Below, one piece after another: positions 12,493 to 26,069 of a stretch of 64,000 nucleotides of DNA. The stretch comes from Sinonovacula constricta. Taxonomy: Eukaryota; Mollusca; Bivalvia; Cardiida; Solecurtidae. The stretch spans positions 24,608,263 through 24,672,262 of the forward strand of contig CM017564.1 in assembly GCA_007844125.1 (NCBI GenBank), given 5' to 3'. Below the pieces are notes generated by a model. That model searched no databases, had not been told where the DNA came from, and was given only the letters and a program-made list of their open reading frames with translations. Every line of letters begins with the position of its first letter. Position 1 is the first letter of the stretch. Both the position numbers and the translations under genes were made by a program.

Positions 12493-14145
12493 TTTACAAG
12501 AGTTTTAAGCAATAGATTGAACACATGGGCAGAAACCTGTAATGTTTATGTAGAGGCACAGGCCGGTTTCCGCAAAGACATGAGTACTATAGATAATATA
12601 TTTGTTTTAAATGCAGTTGTAAGTCACATGTTAAATACAGATAAAAAATTATGCGTAGCACTGGTGGACTTCAGTAAAGCCTACGATCTTGTAGTAAGAG
12701 ATGTACTCTAAAGCAAGCTTATTAAGTATGGAGTAAAGGGTAAAATTCTTAAGATAATAAAATGCATGTATAATTCACTCAAAACAAGAGTAAGGGTTGA
12801 CGGAGAAGTCACAGATAGCTATATAAATACGTGCAGGGAAGCTCAAGGTGAGTGTCTATCATCATTTTCATTTTCGATAAACCTAAATGACTTGGAGGAG
12901 ACACAAGAACTTGCTGGTTTTGAGGGAATAGAGATTGATATGTTCAAGTTATTCGTTCTCCTTTATGCTGGCGACATTATATTATTTGCAGATATGGAGA
13001 AAAATTACAAAAAGGTCCCAACATATGACACAATTATTGTACTAAATCAAAGCTAACGGTGAGCGTAAATAAAAGTAAAATTATGGTTTTCAAGAAAGGT
13101 AAAGAGCTGTCAAACGAGATGTTTATGTATAAAAATGAAGTGTTAGAAATAGTATCAACTTATAAATTTTTGGGTATTGTTATATCGTCAGACATACCTT
13201 GGCTAGCCAATCAATGAAAGCAATATTTAAATTGAAAAAACACCTAAATAAATTTGTAGACTTCAAATTATCTCATAGGATAGAACTCTTTGATAAGCTT
13301 ATAATTCCTTTACTTAACTACGGTGCTGAGATTTGGGGTAGCATTGGAGCAATGCAAATTGAAAGGATACACTTAAAATTCTGCAAACAAATGCTTGGTG
13401 TAAAACTTAAAACACAGAATAATTTTATTTACGGTGAATTAGGAAGAACGCCCATAGGTCAACAAAGAATAGTAGCAATAATCAGATACTGGTTAAGAAT
13501 TACCACATGAAATGATACAAAGTTTATAAAACATGCGTATGATGTACTATTGCAAGACATGGAAATATTCCTAAATAAAGCTAATTGGGCAGGTGTGATA
13601 AAACAGATTCTAGACACCACTGGCTTTAGTGATGTATGGATGTATCAAGGTGTTAGCAGAGTTAATGTTTTTATGGCTTTATTTAAGCAAAGATTAAATG
13701 ACTGCTACAAACAAGAATGGCTAAGACATATTACCGACTCATCACGAGCATATACATATAAACATTCTGCTTCTTTTGGTTATAAGACATATCTAGACAA
13801 TATTACAACTACAAAGTTCAGAATTGCATTAACACAATTGAGACTCTCTTCACACAAACTACGAATAGAGACAGGACGCTGGAATAAACCCTCTCCTACA
13901 CCTTTGCATGAAAGAATATGCATAATCTGTTCTAAATTGGAAGATGAATATCATTTTTTACTTGAATGTCCAGCATATAGCTCTTTAAAAAAACAACACT
14001 ATATCAAACAATACTACTACAAGCACCCAAGCATGGTGAAATTCATAGAATAACTTAAATCGGATAATAATATTGACATAAAAAACTTAGCTTCGTACAT
14101 TTATAAAGCATTTGAATAAAGAAAAACGAGGTCATAAATAATTGC

Positions 14146-14147
<2 letters not shown>

Positions 14148-14203
<56 letters not shown>

Positions 14204-14211
14204 GTTATTTA

Positions 14212-14272
<61 letters not shown>
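14148..14272. repeat. (ATT)n microsatellite at the LINE 3' end
   Basis: About 125 bp of ATT with two interruptions. It probably grew from the tail of the LINE at 10080-14119. Confidence 0.97.
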
Positions 14273-14274
<2 letters not shown>

Positions 14275-14549
14275 AATGTATGTTAATATCTGACATATGA
14301 AACCACAGTCGTAGTTTGGAGATATTTAGATATGTTGGTACATTGTGATGTTTAGAAAAAAATAGCTCAAAATATAGCAATATTTAATATAACAACGTAA
14401 TCATACTGCAGTTTTAATTTTGTCTTTAATCCAAAACTACCCCTAAACAATCTTTCTCCAGGTCACTAAAATGTTGCATGTTTTAATTTTAAAATACGAA
14501 AAAGGGTTGAACAAGATCTTTTTAAAACATTATTTCTTTTTGTTCTAAT

Positions 14550-14655
14550 ATACAAATACAGGCAATATACAAATACAAGCAATATACGAATACAGACAAT
14601 ATGCGAACACAGGCAATATACAAATACAGGCAATACTCAAATACAGGCATAACAT
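14550..14655. repeat. 17-bp minisatellite
   Basis: Six imperfect copies of CAATATACAAATACAGG. Confidence 0.9.
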
Positions 14656-14746
14656 ATAAAGACATAGCAGACAATCTTGTTTTGGGAATATCATCTCACA
14701 TAATATACAAATTGAATTGGGGAGCATGCTCTTAAAAATGTCAGGT

Positions 14747-14817
14747 GTGGGAATAGTCGTACCACTACATTCTCGTACAGGGAATAGTCGTACCGAATTT
14801 GGAATAGTCGTAACATA
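14747..14817. repeat. GGAATAGTCGTAC motif, three copies
   Basis: GGAATAGTCGTA(C/A) at about 14750, 14781 and 14803 with unequal spacing. No function is seen. Confidence 0.7.
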
Positions 14818-16534
14818 TATTGCATGTTTTCATATTAATGACATAATTGCTGCCAGGCATCGCATGTATCGCACTGGATAACGTGCATTCTTGCTGTAAC
14901 ACAACGGTTGCAATTAACGCATTGGAAAGCCATTATAGTTTAGCTTGTTTGGAGGGACTGAATTTTCATTAGAATCGGATGCAAAGTATTTGTTACTTAC
15001 AAGTTCCCTCATATCTAAAACTGACTAAAATTTATCGTAATTAACTTTGTTCTTTAATTATCGTCCAATCAGCGGCCAGCCTAAACTGACAATTCTTTCT
15101 TTAATTGAGACGTAAAAAGCGGCCACTAAAGAAAACTTGAAAGTTAATGTGTGACCGTCAATGGTTTTTATTGCGGTCATGCACTAGAGGCGTTAATGAC
15201 CTTTGTGCAAATTCGCTGCTGTTAACATAATGTGATTGTGCTAGTTTCGATTTGCTCGCTTAACCTATTAATTGTTTATTGCCATTGTTTATCCTTGAAT
15301 AATAATAAATGCATCGATTATTCTTTTATCTTTCAGAATTGCCATAGATTATACCTTTTCTGTAAACAATTAAATCTTTGAAACGCTTTGGAGTTTTGAT
15401 TATGGCGTGAATGATGCACACACAAATCTCACCTATTCTTGATCACAACTTTGTTTCTTGTGCAGTGTGGCGGTCGTAAAAAATCTCCGCGTGCATGTAA
15501 TCTATGTTGTCATTTAATTCATCCTATAAGGATTGTTACGTGTATTTCCTTTGATGGACATTGGACTTTGGTTCTTCAAATCCATCTTCACATGAACAGG
15601 ATGCTACAACCATTTATTCTTCTCTGGTCATGTTTGTTCATGATTCAGAAAGTTAATTTTACTTATAGTCAACAATTTTTGTGCAGTTTGTCAAAACGAA
15701 ATGATACCATATTCTTTTCTAAACACTATGTGGATATTATTTTTCAATGACGTCACTACTTTCGTCCTAACTTATTATAGAAAATATCAGCGCTTGGACC
15801 TTTTGTATTCAAATAGATCGTTTTTCTTTTCATTGCTTGCATTTGAGAAACTCGTCAGGAGGTGCGAGGTTAGAGCTCTGTAAAACCCGTTTAAGCACCC
15901 AAGTCGGTCCATATTGTCGACTGACCGTTCCAAGGCGTTAACTGTCGGGGTTACTTTTTACGTTAAATGACTCATCGCAAATTTGTTTCTAATTTTCGCT
16001 TGGCTTGCATGTGCAATACCTTTGTTCTGTGCCTTTTCGGAGTTTGGTATATGTTGCAATGCTCATATGACTTTGTCAAATATTCTTATTGAAAAACACA
16101 ACGTACTTAAATAAAAGAACATGCTTTGCCTGTGTTAATTTGAAGACTTCAACTTTGTTGCCTTCGACGAATCTGCACTGAATGGGGTTTTCCTTAGTGT
16201 ATTTTCCCTCTTGAAAATACCCTGAACAAAGTCGATCATTCTTCAGATTGCAAGTGGAAATTTGTTCATTTTAATTCGACTTATACAGTTTTCTCAATTT
16301 ATCGTCTGTTGGAAATCTGTGAAGGGTAACGTGGCGTCCTACTATCAACTCTCCTCTGTTATTGCTACACACAACAATAATGTCGCTTTTTAGTAGATTT
16401 TAACACGTTTCTTCCATTGTTGACATTTTTTATTTACTCTCAACGGAACACGAAATGCGATCCTCCACGCTAAAGGGCGTTTAATGGAGGCAATTATTAA
16501 GGGGAGATAACAAAGGTCATTAAACAGGACTGAA
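14818..16534. other. no gene recognised
   Basis: AT-rich non-coding sequence; only R3 at 15873 stands out. Two short overlapping ORFs (15439-15750, 15701-15883) look random. Confidence 0.55.
15873..15945 (+). repeat. short dispersed repeat R3, copy 2
   Basis: CCGTTTAAGCACCCAAGTCG and GACTGACCGTTCCAAGGCGT match 6925-6990. Confidence 0.75.
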
Positions 16535-16990
16535 GGAATGTCAACGAATACCGTGTTGTTGTTTTTTCTACCCGCGGATACTCTTAAAAACTACACGAAT
16601 AGTATCCGTTTAATCGGATGTTGCGTATGTATTTACATGTTTATGATGATATAAAATGATAAATGACTTAGTTTCATATTGTTACATTTTTTTATTACAT
16701 CGTATTGTCGTTTTATTAAGAACTCAACATATAAATCAAAACTTGGAGGTAAGATTTCACAGGTGTTTGAATTGTGTAGATAAATATATGAAAGAAATGT
16801 CGCGAAAACAGTCAAGTGAAAACATAAATTACAGCGACAAAAGTCATAGATGTCGTGCAACATTTAACCAAGAAACTTCAAGCATGTTTTAAATACTTTC
16901 TTCTTGTATTGGACGTTTATTAATGTTCATTTAAATCGAATAAAATCAGTTTGAAAACTTTAAGGTCTATGATTTAACTTTTGAACCCTA
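16535..16990 (+). repeat. dispersed repeat R1, inverted copy
   Basis: Shares GGTGTTTGAATTGTGTAGAT, AAGTCATAGATGTCGTGC and later AATCAGTTTGAAAACTTTA with the minus strand of 8030-8775. Its ORF (16656-16892) is related to that at 8431-8766. Confidence 0.65.
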
Positions 16991-17549
16991 ACAATAAAGT
17001 TAGAAATATTTTTCTTGCTGGGTCAGGGCAAAAAGGACCAACGTATTTAAACGTTTTGTTGTGTTGTATTTTTTCCCATTTTTTTCCATTTAAGATTAGA
17101 AAAGACGGTCATGTTGTGATAAGTGTCCATACAGTTAATGCATGCTACAGTTGTGGATTCAAATTTGTTTCATATGCACATTGTAACTCTGCACCAACAA
17201 CTATCAGCTTTACTGATGTCTGCTTAGAAAAATTGAGAAGATCAGCTACTCCTGGTAAGAAAATTATCTGTGCATGGATTCTGTAAAACCACCCAAAGTG
17301 GAATATTACTGCACATGTTTGTTCTTTTAGCTCACATAAAACCTCAAGATGAGCTAGTGTAATCACTATTGTAATATTGAGTGAGTGATATAGGTCCATT
17401 ATGGCTCTCGTGTGTGTTATATTATTGCAAATGGTAGGTTCGGTTATTGTGCAAGAGGAAATATGCCAGCGATTATGGCTATTTGTTAATGCACCCACTT
17501 TGTTGGCCATTGAGAAATGCCAAATATGTTTCGTATATAAGTAAGATGC

Positions 17550-17800
17550 TGAGGAGGTTGAATGGCTGAGCAATAGAGTTTACGATTTGTATATTCTCAG
17601 CTCCTCATCACAAGGTGTGAGGTCTACCTTGAACAAAAAACATGATATGATAATGTGGAATGGACCTACACTTGACATTTGTTCTGCTGGAAGACATCTG
17701 CCATTAATTTTGCTCTTTTTGTCTCCACCATTAGAAGCGGGATGTCACATTATGACCATAATTGTCTCATTGGAGTGTAATTCCTAAACAAACAGATGAA
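17550..17800 (+). mobile_element. decayed SINE of the same family
   Basis: The 3' half retains GTCTCCACCATTAGAAGC, TATGACCATAATTGTCTC and CCTAAACAAACAG. The head is barely recognisable. Confidence 0.55.
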
Positions 17801-18489
17801 TATATTTTCATCAAGCAATTTTTTATGTCAACAGTCTGTCAAAATAAAGTAATTAAATTTGCTCAAGGTAACTTTTTTACAACTATTTAATGTCCTGAAG
17901 TGTTGGCTTTATGTTACCTTATTTGTGGGTCTTTATGTATGTGGTTGTGTAAATGGTTAGTATATAAATCATATGATTTCATTTGTTCAAGTTGTCACCA
18001 TGTTTTCGCATTTTGTAAGAAGATCAGGGATATTGGAGGCGCTCTGTTAATGTCTCTGTCGATTTTCCTTTACTATTAACAAGTTATCAATTTTAAGAAA
18101 AATGAGAAAAATCCTCCTTTGATATGGAATACACTCAGTCTGCCATTTTAACGCAATTTAAAGTGTTCCAGGTAACTATTAGGTTTAGCTGTTATTGTAT
18201 AATGTTCAGGTGTGGCAATTTACTTCCATTAGAGCACTTATCAGTGTCTGCCTGCAGTTCTTTCTCTGTAATGTAAGAAAGCTGAATGTGTTTGTGGCTG
18301 TGTTTTGGTAATTTATTATTATTTGTTTGATAATTCTGTTTCATGTTGCTTTTTCAGACAACCGCGATGTGAAGAGAACCAGCCTATGGAGACGGTTTTA
18401 GGAGGAAGCTTATAAATTGTTTGTGTTCCAGAGTGTTGGAATCGATTGATTGGACATCACTGTTTGGCAAACCTAAATAATATATTACT

Positions 18490-18552
18490 ATGTTGTTGTT
18501 TTGTTGTTGTTGTTTTGTTGTTGTAGTTTTTGTTGTTGATGTTGTTGTTTTG
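18490..18552. repeat. (TGT)n-rich low-complexity tract
   Basis: Imperfect TGTTGTT repeats. Confidence 0.85.
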
Positions 18553-18830
18553 GCATATGAAATCATTTCTGTTTAAGAAATGTCTAATGTTCTAAAGTGT
18601 TGTTTTTTTAAAGGTTTTGTAAAAATATTCTAAAATCCTTTGGTAAGTCTTTTTGTAGGTGTTTGTGTAAGTAAGTACCAAGATTCTAAGTACCAAAAAA
18701 GCAAAGATTTCCATTTGTCATTTCTAATATGAACAGCAAATAAAGTAGGTACTGTGTAAATTTTGTCCTATTTATAAGTTCAACAAACAAGTTTGAAAAG
18801 TACTCATTTGTATTTGAAAAGTCCTCAGTT

Positions 18831-19108
<278 letters not shown>

Positions 19109-19162
19109 ATAGATAGATATAGATATATATTATAGATATATAGAGATATCTATATATATATA

Positions 19163-20179
<1,017 letters not shown>

Positions 20180-20320
20180 CCGGACCTGGTAGCGCAATCG
20201 GTAGAGCGCCGGTACCAGGTACGGGAGTCTCCGGATTCGATCCCGGGCCGCAACATACCAAAGTCGTAAAAAATGATAGCTGTATAGCTCCTTTGCAAAG
20301 TGCCCTTCAAAAAGTATTGA
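20180..20320 (+). mobile_element. tRNA-headed SINE (third type)
   Basis: GGTAGCGCAATCGGTAGAGC and GGATTCGATCC give clear A- and B-box matches. The 3' part CATACCAAAGTCGTAAAAAA and TATAGCTCCTTTGCA recurs at 47102-47240. Acceptor-stem pairing is absent. Confidence 0.7.
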
Positions 20321-20627
20321 TCTATACTGCGGTGGGAAAGCACTGTTGCTGGCTGAAAAATCTGAGCATTTCGAAGGGTCAGGGCAAAGATATTGTATCT
20401 ACTTCGAAATATTTATATATGAAATCAGCGCTCCAGATAAGGCTAAAAGAAACATCAAACGTCTCAATAACATGTGATTTAGAGAAGAATTATGGGATAT
20501 ATAATGGATAAAAGCTAAATTTTGGATACTTGCATAGTGACCACAGTTTGGCACTGAGCCCTCAATGTATTTATCTTCTTACAGAGGACGTGTATACATG
20601 ACCTTTGAATCGTTTACTTTAATTTAA

Positions 20628-20971
20628 AGGTGGTATTCGACATTTTGTACCAAAATTATTTTCATTATACCTCTTAGTAAACCATTGGTATATGATCATA
20701 TCCCGTAAAATGCTGTTTATTGATGTCCTGCACCTGTCGGAAAAGTGAACCCTAACGCCACAATCGTCATTACAAACATGTATATTTCCTATCTGAGCCA
20801 AGCTGCACATTTGCTATTAATAAACCTAGAAAACCATGTGACCTCTAATGTTTTAGTTCAACCACGTCATCGCTGTGACGTCGATTCCTATTTTTAGCAG
20901 GAATCCCAAACGTTCTTATTTACTGATATTGTTACATGTATAAGATGTAGGCAAACTGTCGGATACCACCT
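20628..20971. mobile_element. MITE family M2, copy 1 (TTAA-flanked)
   Basis: The inverted ends AGGTGGTATTCGACA and TGTCGGATACCACCT are flanked on both sides by TTAA, as expected of piggyBac-type target duplication. The interior holds CACGTCATCGCTGTGACGTC (20863-20882). Compared with 23274 and 25060 it is in the opposite orientation. The short minus-strand ORF across it is not a gene. Confidence 0.85.
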
Positions 20972-21110
20972 TTAAGGGACAACTGTGGGAAGTTCACATG
21001 TGTATCAACTTACTGGCAGCCTATAGATCTACATTTATCTAACAAGTTTGTGATGTATGTGGTAGGTCGCCTGGCTGACATTATCGCTTAAAACTGATGA
21101 TTATACGGGT

Positions 21111-21663
21111 AATTCACCTTTCCGCGAGATCTAAAAATAGATATTACACATTGTGTATTAGCATGGAATTAGCCAATCACATCGCGTTGATTGACACTTT
21201 ACCTGCGTTATGCTGATTCTCACTTACACATTGTCCCACAAACAATGATTTTGACAAGCGATCAGTTTAAATCTGTTTGAGCCTTTGGCTCAATTTAATA
21301 GCAACAGGATTGTTTGTGGTTTGCAAGGAATCATACGTTGCTGTAATCGCTTCTCTGTTTGCATCTTATTTATCAGTTTATTTGATGAGGCTTGTCCGTT
21401 TCTGCATCGAAGGGTAAAATCTCGCTGTAGCTAGCAACAACTTTCTTTCATAATTGTGTGTCATGAATGCATCATTGGGTGAAACTGTCTTAATCTTCAT
21501 CTAAACATCTCCATCACAAGCTCTTTGCATTTGGGAGATATCAAATTAAAATATTTTCGCGGATCTGTAAGATCATCTGTAAGATCTGTCACTTTAAACC
21601 AGGTTGTTTGTGGGCAAGGGGGCGGAGCTTTAACTCTATTTTAGACTCGCGGAAAGGTGAATT
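21111..21663. mobile_element. MITE family M3 with ~28-bp inverted ends
   Basis: AATTCACCTTTCCGCGAG at 21111 is the inverse of CTCGCGGAAAGGTGAATT at 21646, and the match continues inward through TCTAAAA-type sequence. The interior is non-coding. No second copy is seen in the window. Confidence 0.8.
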
Positions 21664-21803
21664 GGTTTGCAATAGTATAGTTAAACCATTCATCATGTAA
21701 ACATGTTTGGTGAAACGTAAAAATAGTATTATTAAAAGACACGCATACTATATATATATATATATTGGACATTAGTTACGCCGTTAAGAACACCTAGTAT
21801 CTA

Positions 21804-22110
21804 ATGTTTTACAGGTGCATCAGTCCGGTTTGCCGGCCAAACGCTGTTTTGAGATATACACAGGTTTCAAATCGTGCCTCATCATAGACGAAGCTACATT
21901 CCTTAGTGGGTGTGCGAAGTGGAAAACGTGGTGGTGGACGTATCCCACTCTGGCCAATCATCGCCCTGATGCCCTTAAAACGCTGGCGGACACTTTGGAA
22001 TTTGTTACCGAAGACCTGCACCCCAACGTCCGCCGCTGTTTATATATACTGCTAGTGGTGCTTGTTTCTCGTCAACAAGTTCGCGGAGAAGAAGCGTCGG
22101 TTGGCTTTTG
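21804..22110. other. GC-richer segment with long frames on both strands
   Basis: The plus-strand ORF at 21815-22117 (100 codons) and minus-strand ORF at 21809-22021 overlap in a segment less AT-rich than its surroundings, preceded by GTTTTACAG at 21806-21814. It may be a lone exon or a domesticated repeat. The product is not recognised. Confidence 0.3.
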
Positions 22111-22338
22111 TGTTTAAAGTTTAAACATTGTTTATGATATATCTGTTATGTTTGATAGCCGCCAAAATTACACAGGTATAAATTAGCGAAAACAATTACT
22201 GTTTAGTTATTATGCTTCCAGAATGCACCAAATCGTGTTTGTTAGCCTAAATTTCATTCTCGCCCCGAGCCCACGCAGAAGGAGGACACCCCCTCCCACG
22301 CCCACCCCCAGAAGTACACTCCTAATTATCCTAGCTAT

Positions 22339-22352
22339 GCCCCTGGACTGTA

Positions 22353-22403
<51 letters not shown>

Positions 22404-22456
22404 GCCCCTGGACTTTGTATTTTTTATTATTATTATTGTTGTTGTTGTTGTTGCTT
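22339..22456. repeat. duplicated (TTA)n microsatellite
   Basis: GCCCCTGGACT occurs at 22339 and 22404, each followed by ATT repeats, so a flank plus microsatellite was duplicated. Confidence 0.85.
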
Positions 22457-22731
22457 TATGTAAACGGGCCTGATCGATAGTTTGGGAACCATCCATTAGA
22501 TTCAGGATCATGGAGGACGCAAACTCGTCGGACGAGCACCGACCTATTGCCGTACGGCATTTGTACAGATCTGATAATGGTCGTCCGATTTTTCAGCTTT
22601 TAATTAATCTTGTTGTTTTGATTATCACCCAAAGTGACTATAAGCCTTAGCGCTGGCAAAGAATGAAAATTGGGCATCTACATGATAAGTATACAGAAGC
22701 TTCCAAACAGGCATATGCCATGTGCAAGCAT

Positions 22732-22985
22732 ATAAAAAAGGCGTTGTGGTAGAGTCGCCGATTTGTAACTCCTCTGACTGCTTAGCCTCTCACCGCGTGG
22801 GTTCGAGTCCCGTTCGGGGCGGAGGACTTAATGTGAGAAGGTCACCCAGCTGACTTGCGGTGCGACGGTGGTTCTACCCAGACATTTTTCTGGGGTGCTC
22901 CTTCACCAAAACAGCTTGACGTTGCTGTAACGATCATAAATGGCCGCTGCAATGTATTTCAAAAACAAAATAAAAAGGCGTATAA
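22732..22985 (+). mobile_element. SINE, near full length, tRNA-derived head
   Basis: A-box-like TGGTAGAGTCGCC and B-box GGGTTCGAGTCCC are separated by a long variable arm (Ser/Leu-tRNA type). The body contains GTGGTTCTACCCAGACAT and TCTGGGGTGCTCCTTCACCA, and the tail is AAAAACAAAATAAAA. It resembles molluscan V-type SINEs such as RUDI; that name is a guess from memory. Confidence 0.85.
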
Positions 22986-23273
22986 AATGTGTGCTGCCCT
23001 CAGTGGGTGGTAAGGTCCTCAATATCTCGTGTGTTAACGAAAGAGCGGTTGTTAAGAGTCCCATAAACCAGGTTTAATACAGTTTTCAGAAATGCCTTTG
23101 ATGATCCACCTATTTCAAAACTTGCACTTTTTACAAGTAATTTAATTTACATAATATGCACATAATGTATTGTATGTATGTTCTAGACATTTGAAAATGT
23201 GCGCACATTTAGTCCATGAGTGCGCCTCTCTTCAGGATTTGCTAATTATGTGGGTGGCGTCAGGTGTCTTTAA

Positions 23274-23672
23274 AGGGGGTATCTGACAGTTTGCCTATAT
23301 CTTATATAGATAACAATATATGACTTCTCTTTGGGGTATTTGTGCATAATTTCTGCAGAAAAAAAACTCATACTTTATTGTAAGCTTTGACGATATTCAA
23401 CAGTATCTCAATTTTGGGTCAGTAAAACTCGTTAATCAACACTTAAAATGTTACTTCTTTTCAAATCTAAAAATAAGAACATTTGACATTCAAGCTAAAA
23501 ATAAACATCGACGTCACAGCGAATGACGTGTATGAGCTCAAACATAAGTGGTTGCGTGGTTTTCTTAGTTTAAAAATAGCTAACTGTGAAGCGTGGCTCA
23601 GATAGGAAATACATGTTTGTTATGACGGTTGATGTTTAATGAAAATATTTTGGGTCTAAACTGATACCACCT
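23274..23672. mobile_element. MITE family M2, copy 2
   Basis: TTAA flanks at both sides; the ends are AGGGGGTATCTGACAG and CTGATACCACCT. The interior shares AACAGTATCTCAATTTT and CGACGTCACAGCGAATGACG with the copy at 25060. Confidence 0.85.
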
Positions 23673-24104
23673 TTAACAGCTCTTTCATACATGCCATTTA
23701 GCAATAACGACCACGCAAAAAATATATACACATTTAAATTGCACGGCGCCTGTCAAGTTCCAACATCTACGATGACGGTCGTTAAAATTGGACGATGATT
23801 GTCCTTATTGTGGCTTACGTATTGACGGTTGCCAACATACAAGTTAAATAAACAATACTGCAAACCCGGCAGATCTTGTAACCAGTAATTTGCAAAGAAA
23901 ATACATATTGGGTGTTTAACATTATTATTGCTTATACAGAGGGATAGGATTTTTGTTATCATTTAATACCACCTGTATTGCACTGTACAGATTTGGCTCG
24001 AAATTGGCAAGTATCGTGCACTATTTGTTTTTTCTCTTCATTAAGTGTCAAGCAACTTAACGACAGCAAATGACTGTGTAAACAGCTCTTTTAAAACTGG
24101 CCCT

Positions 24105-24168
24105 CATTTTGAAACGAAACGTTTTTATAATAATTACAACAAAACTAATAATAATAATAATTATTATT

Positions 24169-24230
<62 letters not shown>

Positions 24231-24310
24231 TATTATTATTATTATTATTTATTATCAGAAAGTATCATTTTGAAACGAAACGTTTTTATAATAATAATAA
24301 CAATAAAACT

Positions 24311-24355
<45 letters not shown>

Positions 24356-24359
24356 TATT

Positions 24360-24418
<59 letters not shown>

Positions 24419-24492
24419 CATCATTATTATTTATTATCAGAAAGTATCATTTTGAAACGAAACGTTTTTATAATAATAATAACAATAAAACT

Positions 24493-24555
<63 letters not shown>

Positions 24556-24582
24556 TATTATTATTTATTATCAGAAAGATCT
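24105..24582. repeat. three tandem ~175-bp units, each with its own (CAT)n tract
   Basis: Each unit reads CATTTTGAAACGAAACGTTT, an AATAAT/ACTAAT part, a long CAT run, then ATTTATTATCAGAAAG. The poly-His/poly-Ile ORF over it is an artefact. Confidence 0.95.
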
Positions 24583-25059
24583 TTTCATGTATGAAAGCAA
24601 AAAAAAAACATGATAGAAATGTTGAAGTTACATGGTACATAATCACTATATGTTATAAAAAGCAAGTAAATGGTAAGGACCATCCCATATTTAAGACCAT
24701 AATGATGTCATCGGGTAGCAGAAAGTGTTTAGTTACTTCACAGTATATTTGTTTTCTCAGTTATTTTATATTATTTTTATTATAACATTCAGATAGTTTC
24801 ACTCGGGAAGATGAATGACAATCTTTTTGCTTCTCGTATATTTTTTGTAAGTCCTGAAGTTATCGAAATTTATAATTTCCAGCTTTATTTTTAAACTACA
24901 GACGATTTTGATCCGGTATAGAAATGGTATAATAAAGAGTCTACAAAGGGCATTAACTAAGAATAATCTTACAACATTTTTTCTACGATTAAATTGGACT
25001 CTTGCATACAAAACCGCAATTAAGGACTTTCCTTATACATGTACCAATAAGGACTTTAA

Positions 25060-25547
25060 GGTGGTATCCGACAGTTTTTTCTATATCTAATATATGTTAC
25101 AATATAACCTCTGTTTGGGATGTCTGTTCATAATTTCCGCAGAAAAAAAAATCTAACTTTAGTCTAAGCTTTGATTATTTTCAACAGTATCTCAATTTTA
25201 GGGCAGTAAAACTCATGAATCAACACTTAAAATGTTCATTCTTTTCAAATCTATAAATAGATTGGGATTCCTGCTAAAAATAGACATCGACGTCACAGCG
25301 GATGACGTGGGTAAGCTAAAAAAATAATAAGTGGTCACGTAGATTTGTTAGTTTAAAAATAGCTAACTGTGCAGCGTGGCTTAGATAGGTAATGCATGTT
25401 TGTAATGACGATTGTGGCGTTATGGTTCACTTTTCCGACAGGTGCAGGACACCAATAAACACCATTTTATGGGATATGTGCATATACCAATGGTTCACTA
25501 AGATGTATAATGAAAATAATTTTGGTCCAAACTGTCGAAAACCAACT
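25060..25547. mobile_element. MITE family M2, copy 3
   Basis: TTAA flanks; the ends are GGTGGTATCCGACAG and ACTGTCGAAAACCAACT. It is the longest copy, with CGACGTCACAGCGGATGACG at 25289. Single ends of the same family also occur near 2571-2588 and 39905-39926. Confidence 0.85.
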
Positions 25548-26069
25548 TTAAATTGAAATTAAACGATACATGTATACACGTCCTCTATGAGTGGACAAAT
25601 ATATCTAGGGCTATTGTAACTATGCACGGCTTCAAATAAAAGACCATATCAGCTGACCGATGGCTAAAATTACAAAATTCAATGTATCCTCCCAATTTAC
25701 AATATTATCACAAACATATGTTCATATTTCAAAATATATTTTAAGTCAACGTGATAATATATTATTTCTTAATATCAGCTTTCCTTAATTTGCGGAACAA
25801 AAATCATTTATTTGCAATATTATCCTTGTAAAATGCGCATATAAAAACGTAAAAACAGGTTATCCTCAAGAAGATTGGTAAAAAAAAACTTTTTTTTTCA
25901 CATTTTATGTGACCAGCCACAGAGGTTTTGGTTGGAATGTGGAAATAAGACAAAGTCCTATGACCATTGCAACATATACCATAGTTGAAATGAGACAGGA
26001 CAAAGGTATTCATATGTAAGAATAATGTAAAAGTAAGAACAAGTATGTGATGATTCATTTAACAACAAG

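Larger units (their letters stand above)
10080..14119 (+). pseudogene. decayed non-LTR retrotransposon (CR1/L2-like LINE)
   Basis: Plus-strand fragments in order are an endonuclease start (LLNIQGL; VCETWGNELFDYGI; RRDSGGFIVYIV; IIILGDLNARVG split by an insertion), reverse transcriptase (YRARSLLSHFGKI | FTRVLSNRLNTW; EAQAGFRKDMSTIDNIF; VDFSKAYDLV; LLYAGDIILFAD) and a C-terminal Cys-rich end (CIICSKLEDEYHFLLECPAY). Many stops and frameshifts break it. The catalytic YADD is YAGD here, so the enzyme is dead. The 3' end runs into an (ATT)n tract, a plausible LINE tail. Clade assignment is by general look only. Confidence 0.85.

Noticed and set aside
17145..17573. 142-codon minus-strand ORF as a gene
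   Set aside because: No recognisable domain, no splice context, and it overlaps sequence resembling a dispersed repeat (TTTTAGCTCACATAAAACC near 17327).
20183..20255. Functional tRNA gene
   Set aside because: A and B boxes are good but the acceptor stem does not pair, and a related copy at 47102 shares the 3' flank, as expected of a SINE.
24045..24455. Poly-His/poly-Ile protein
   Set aside because: The frame runs through CAT and ATT microsatellites.
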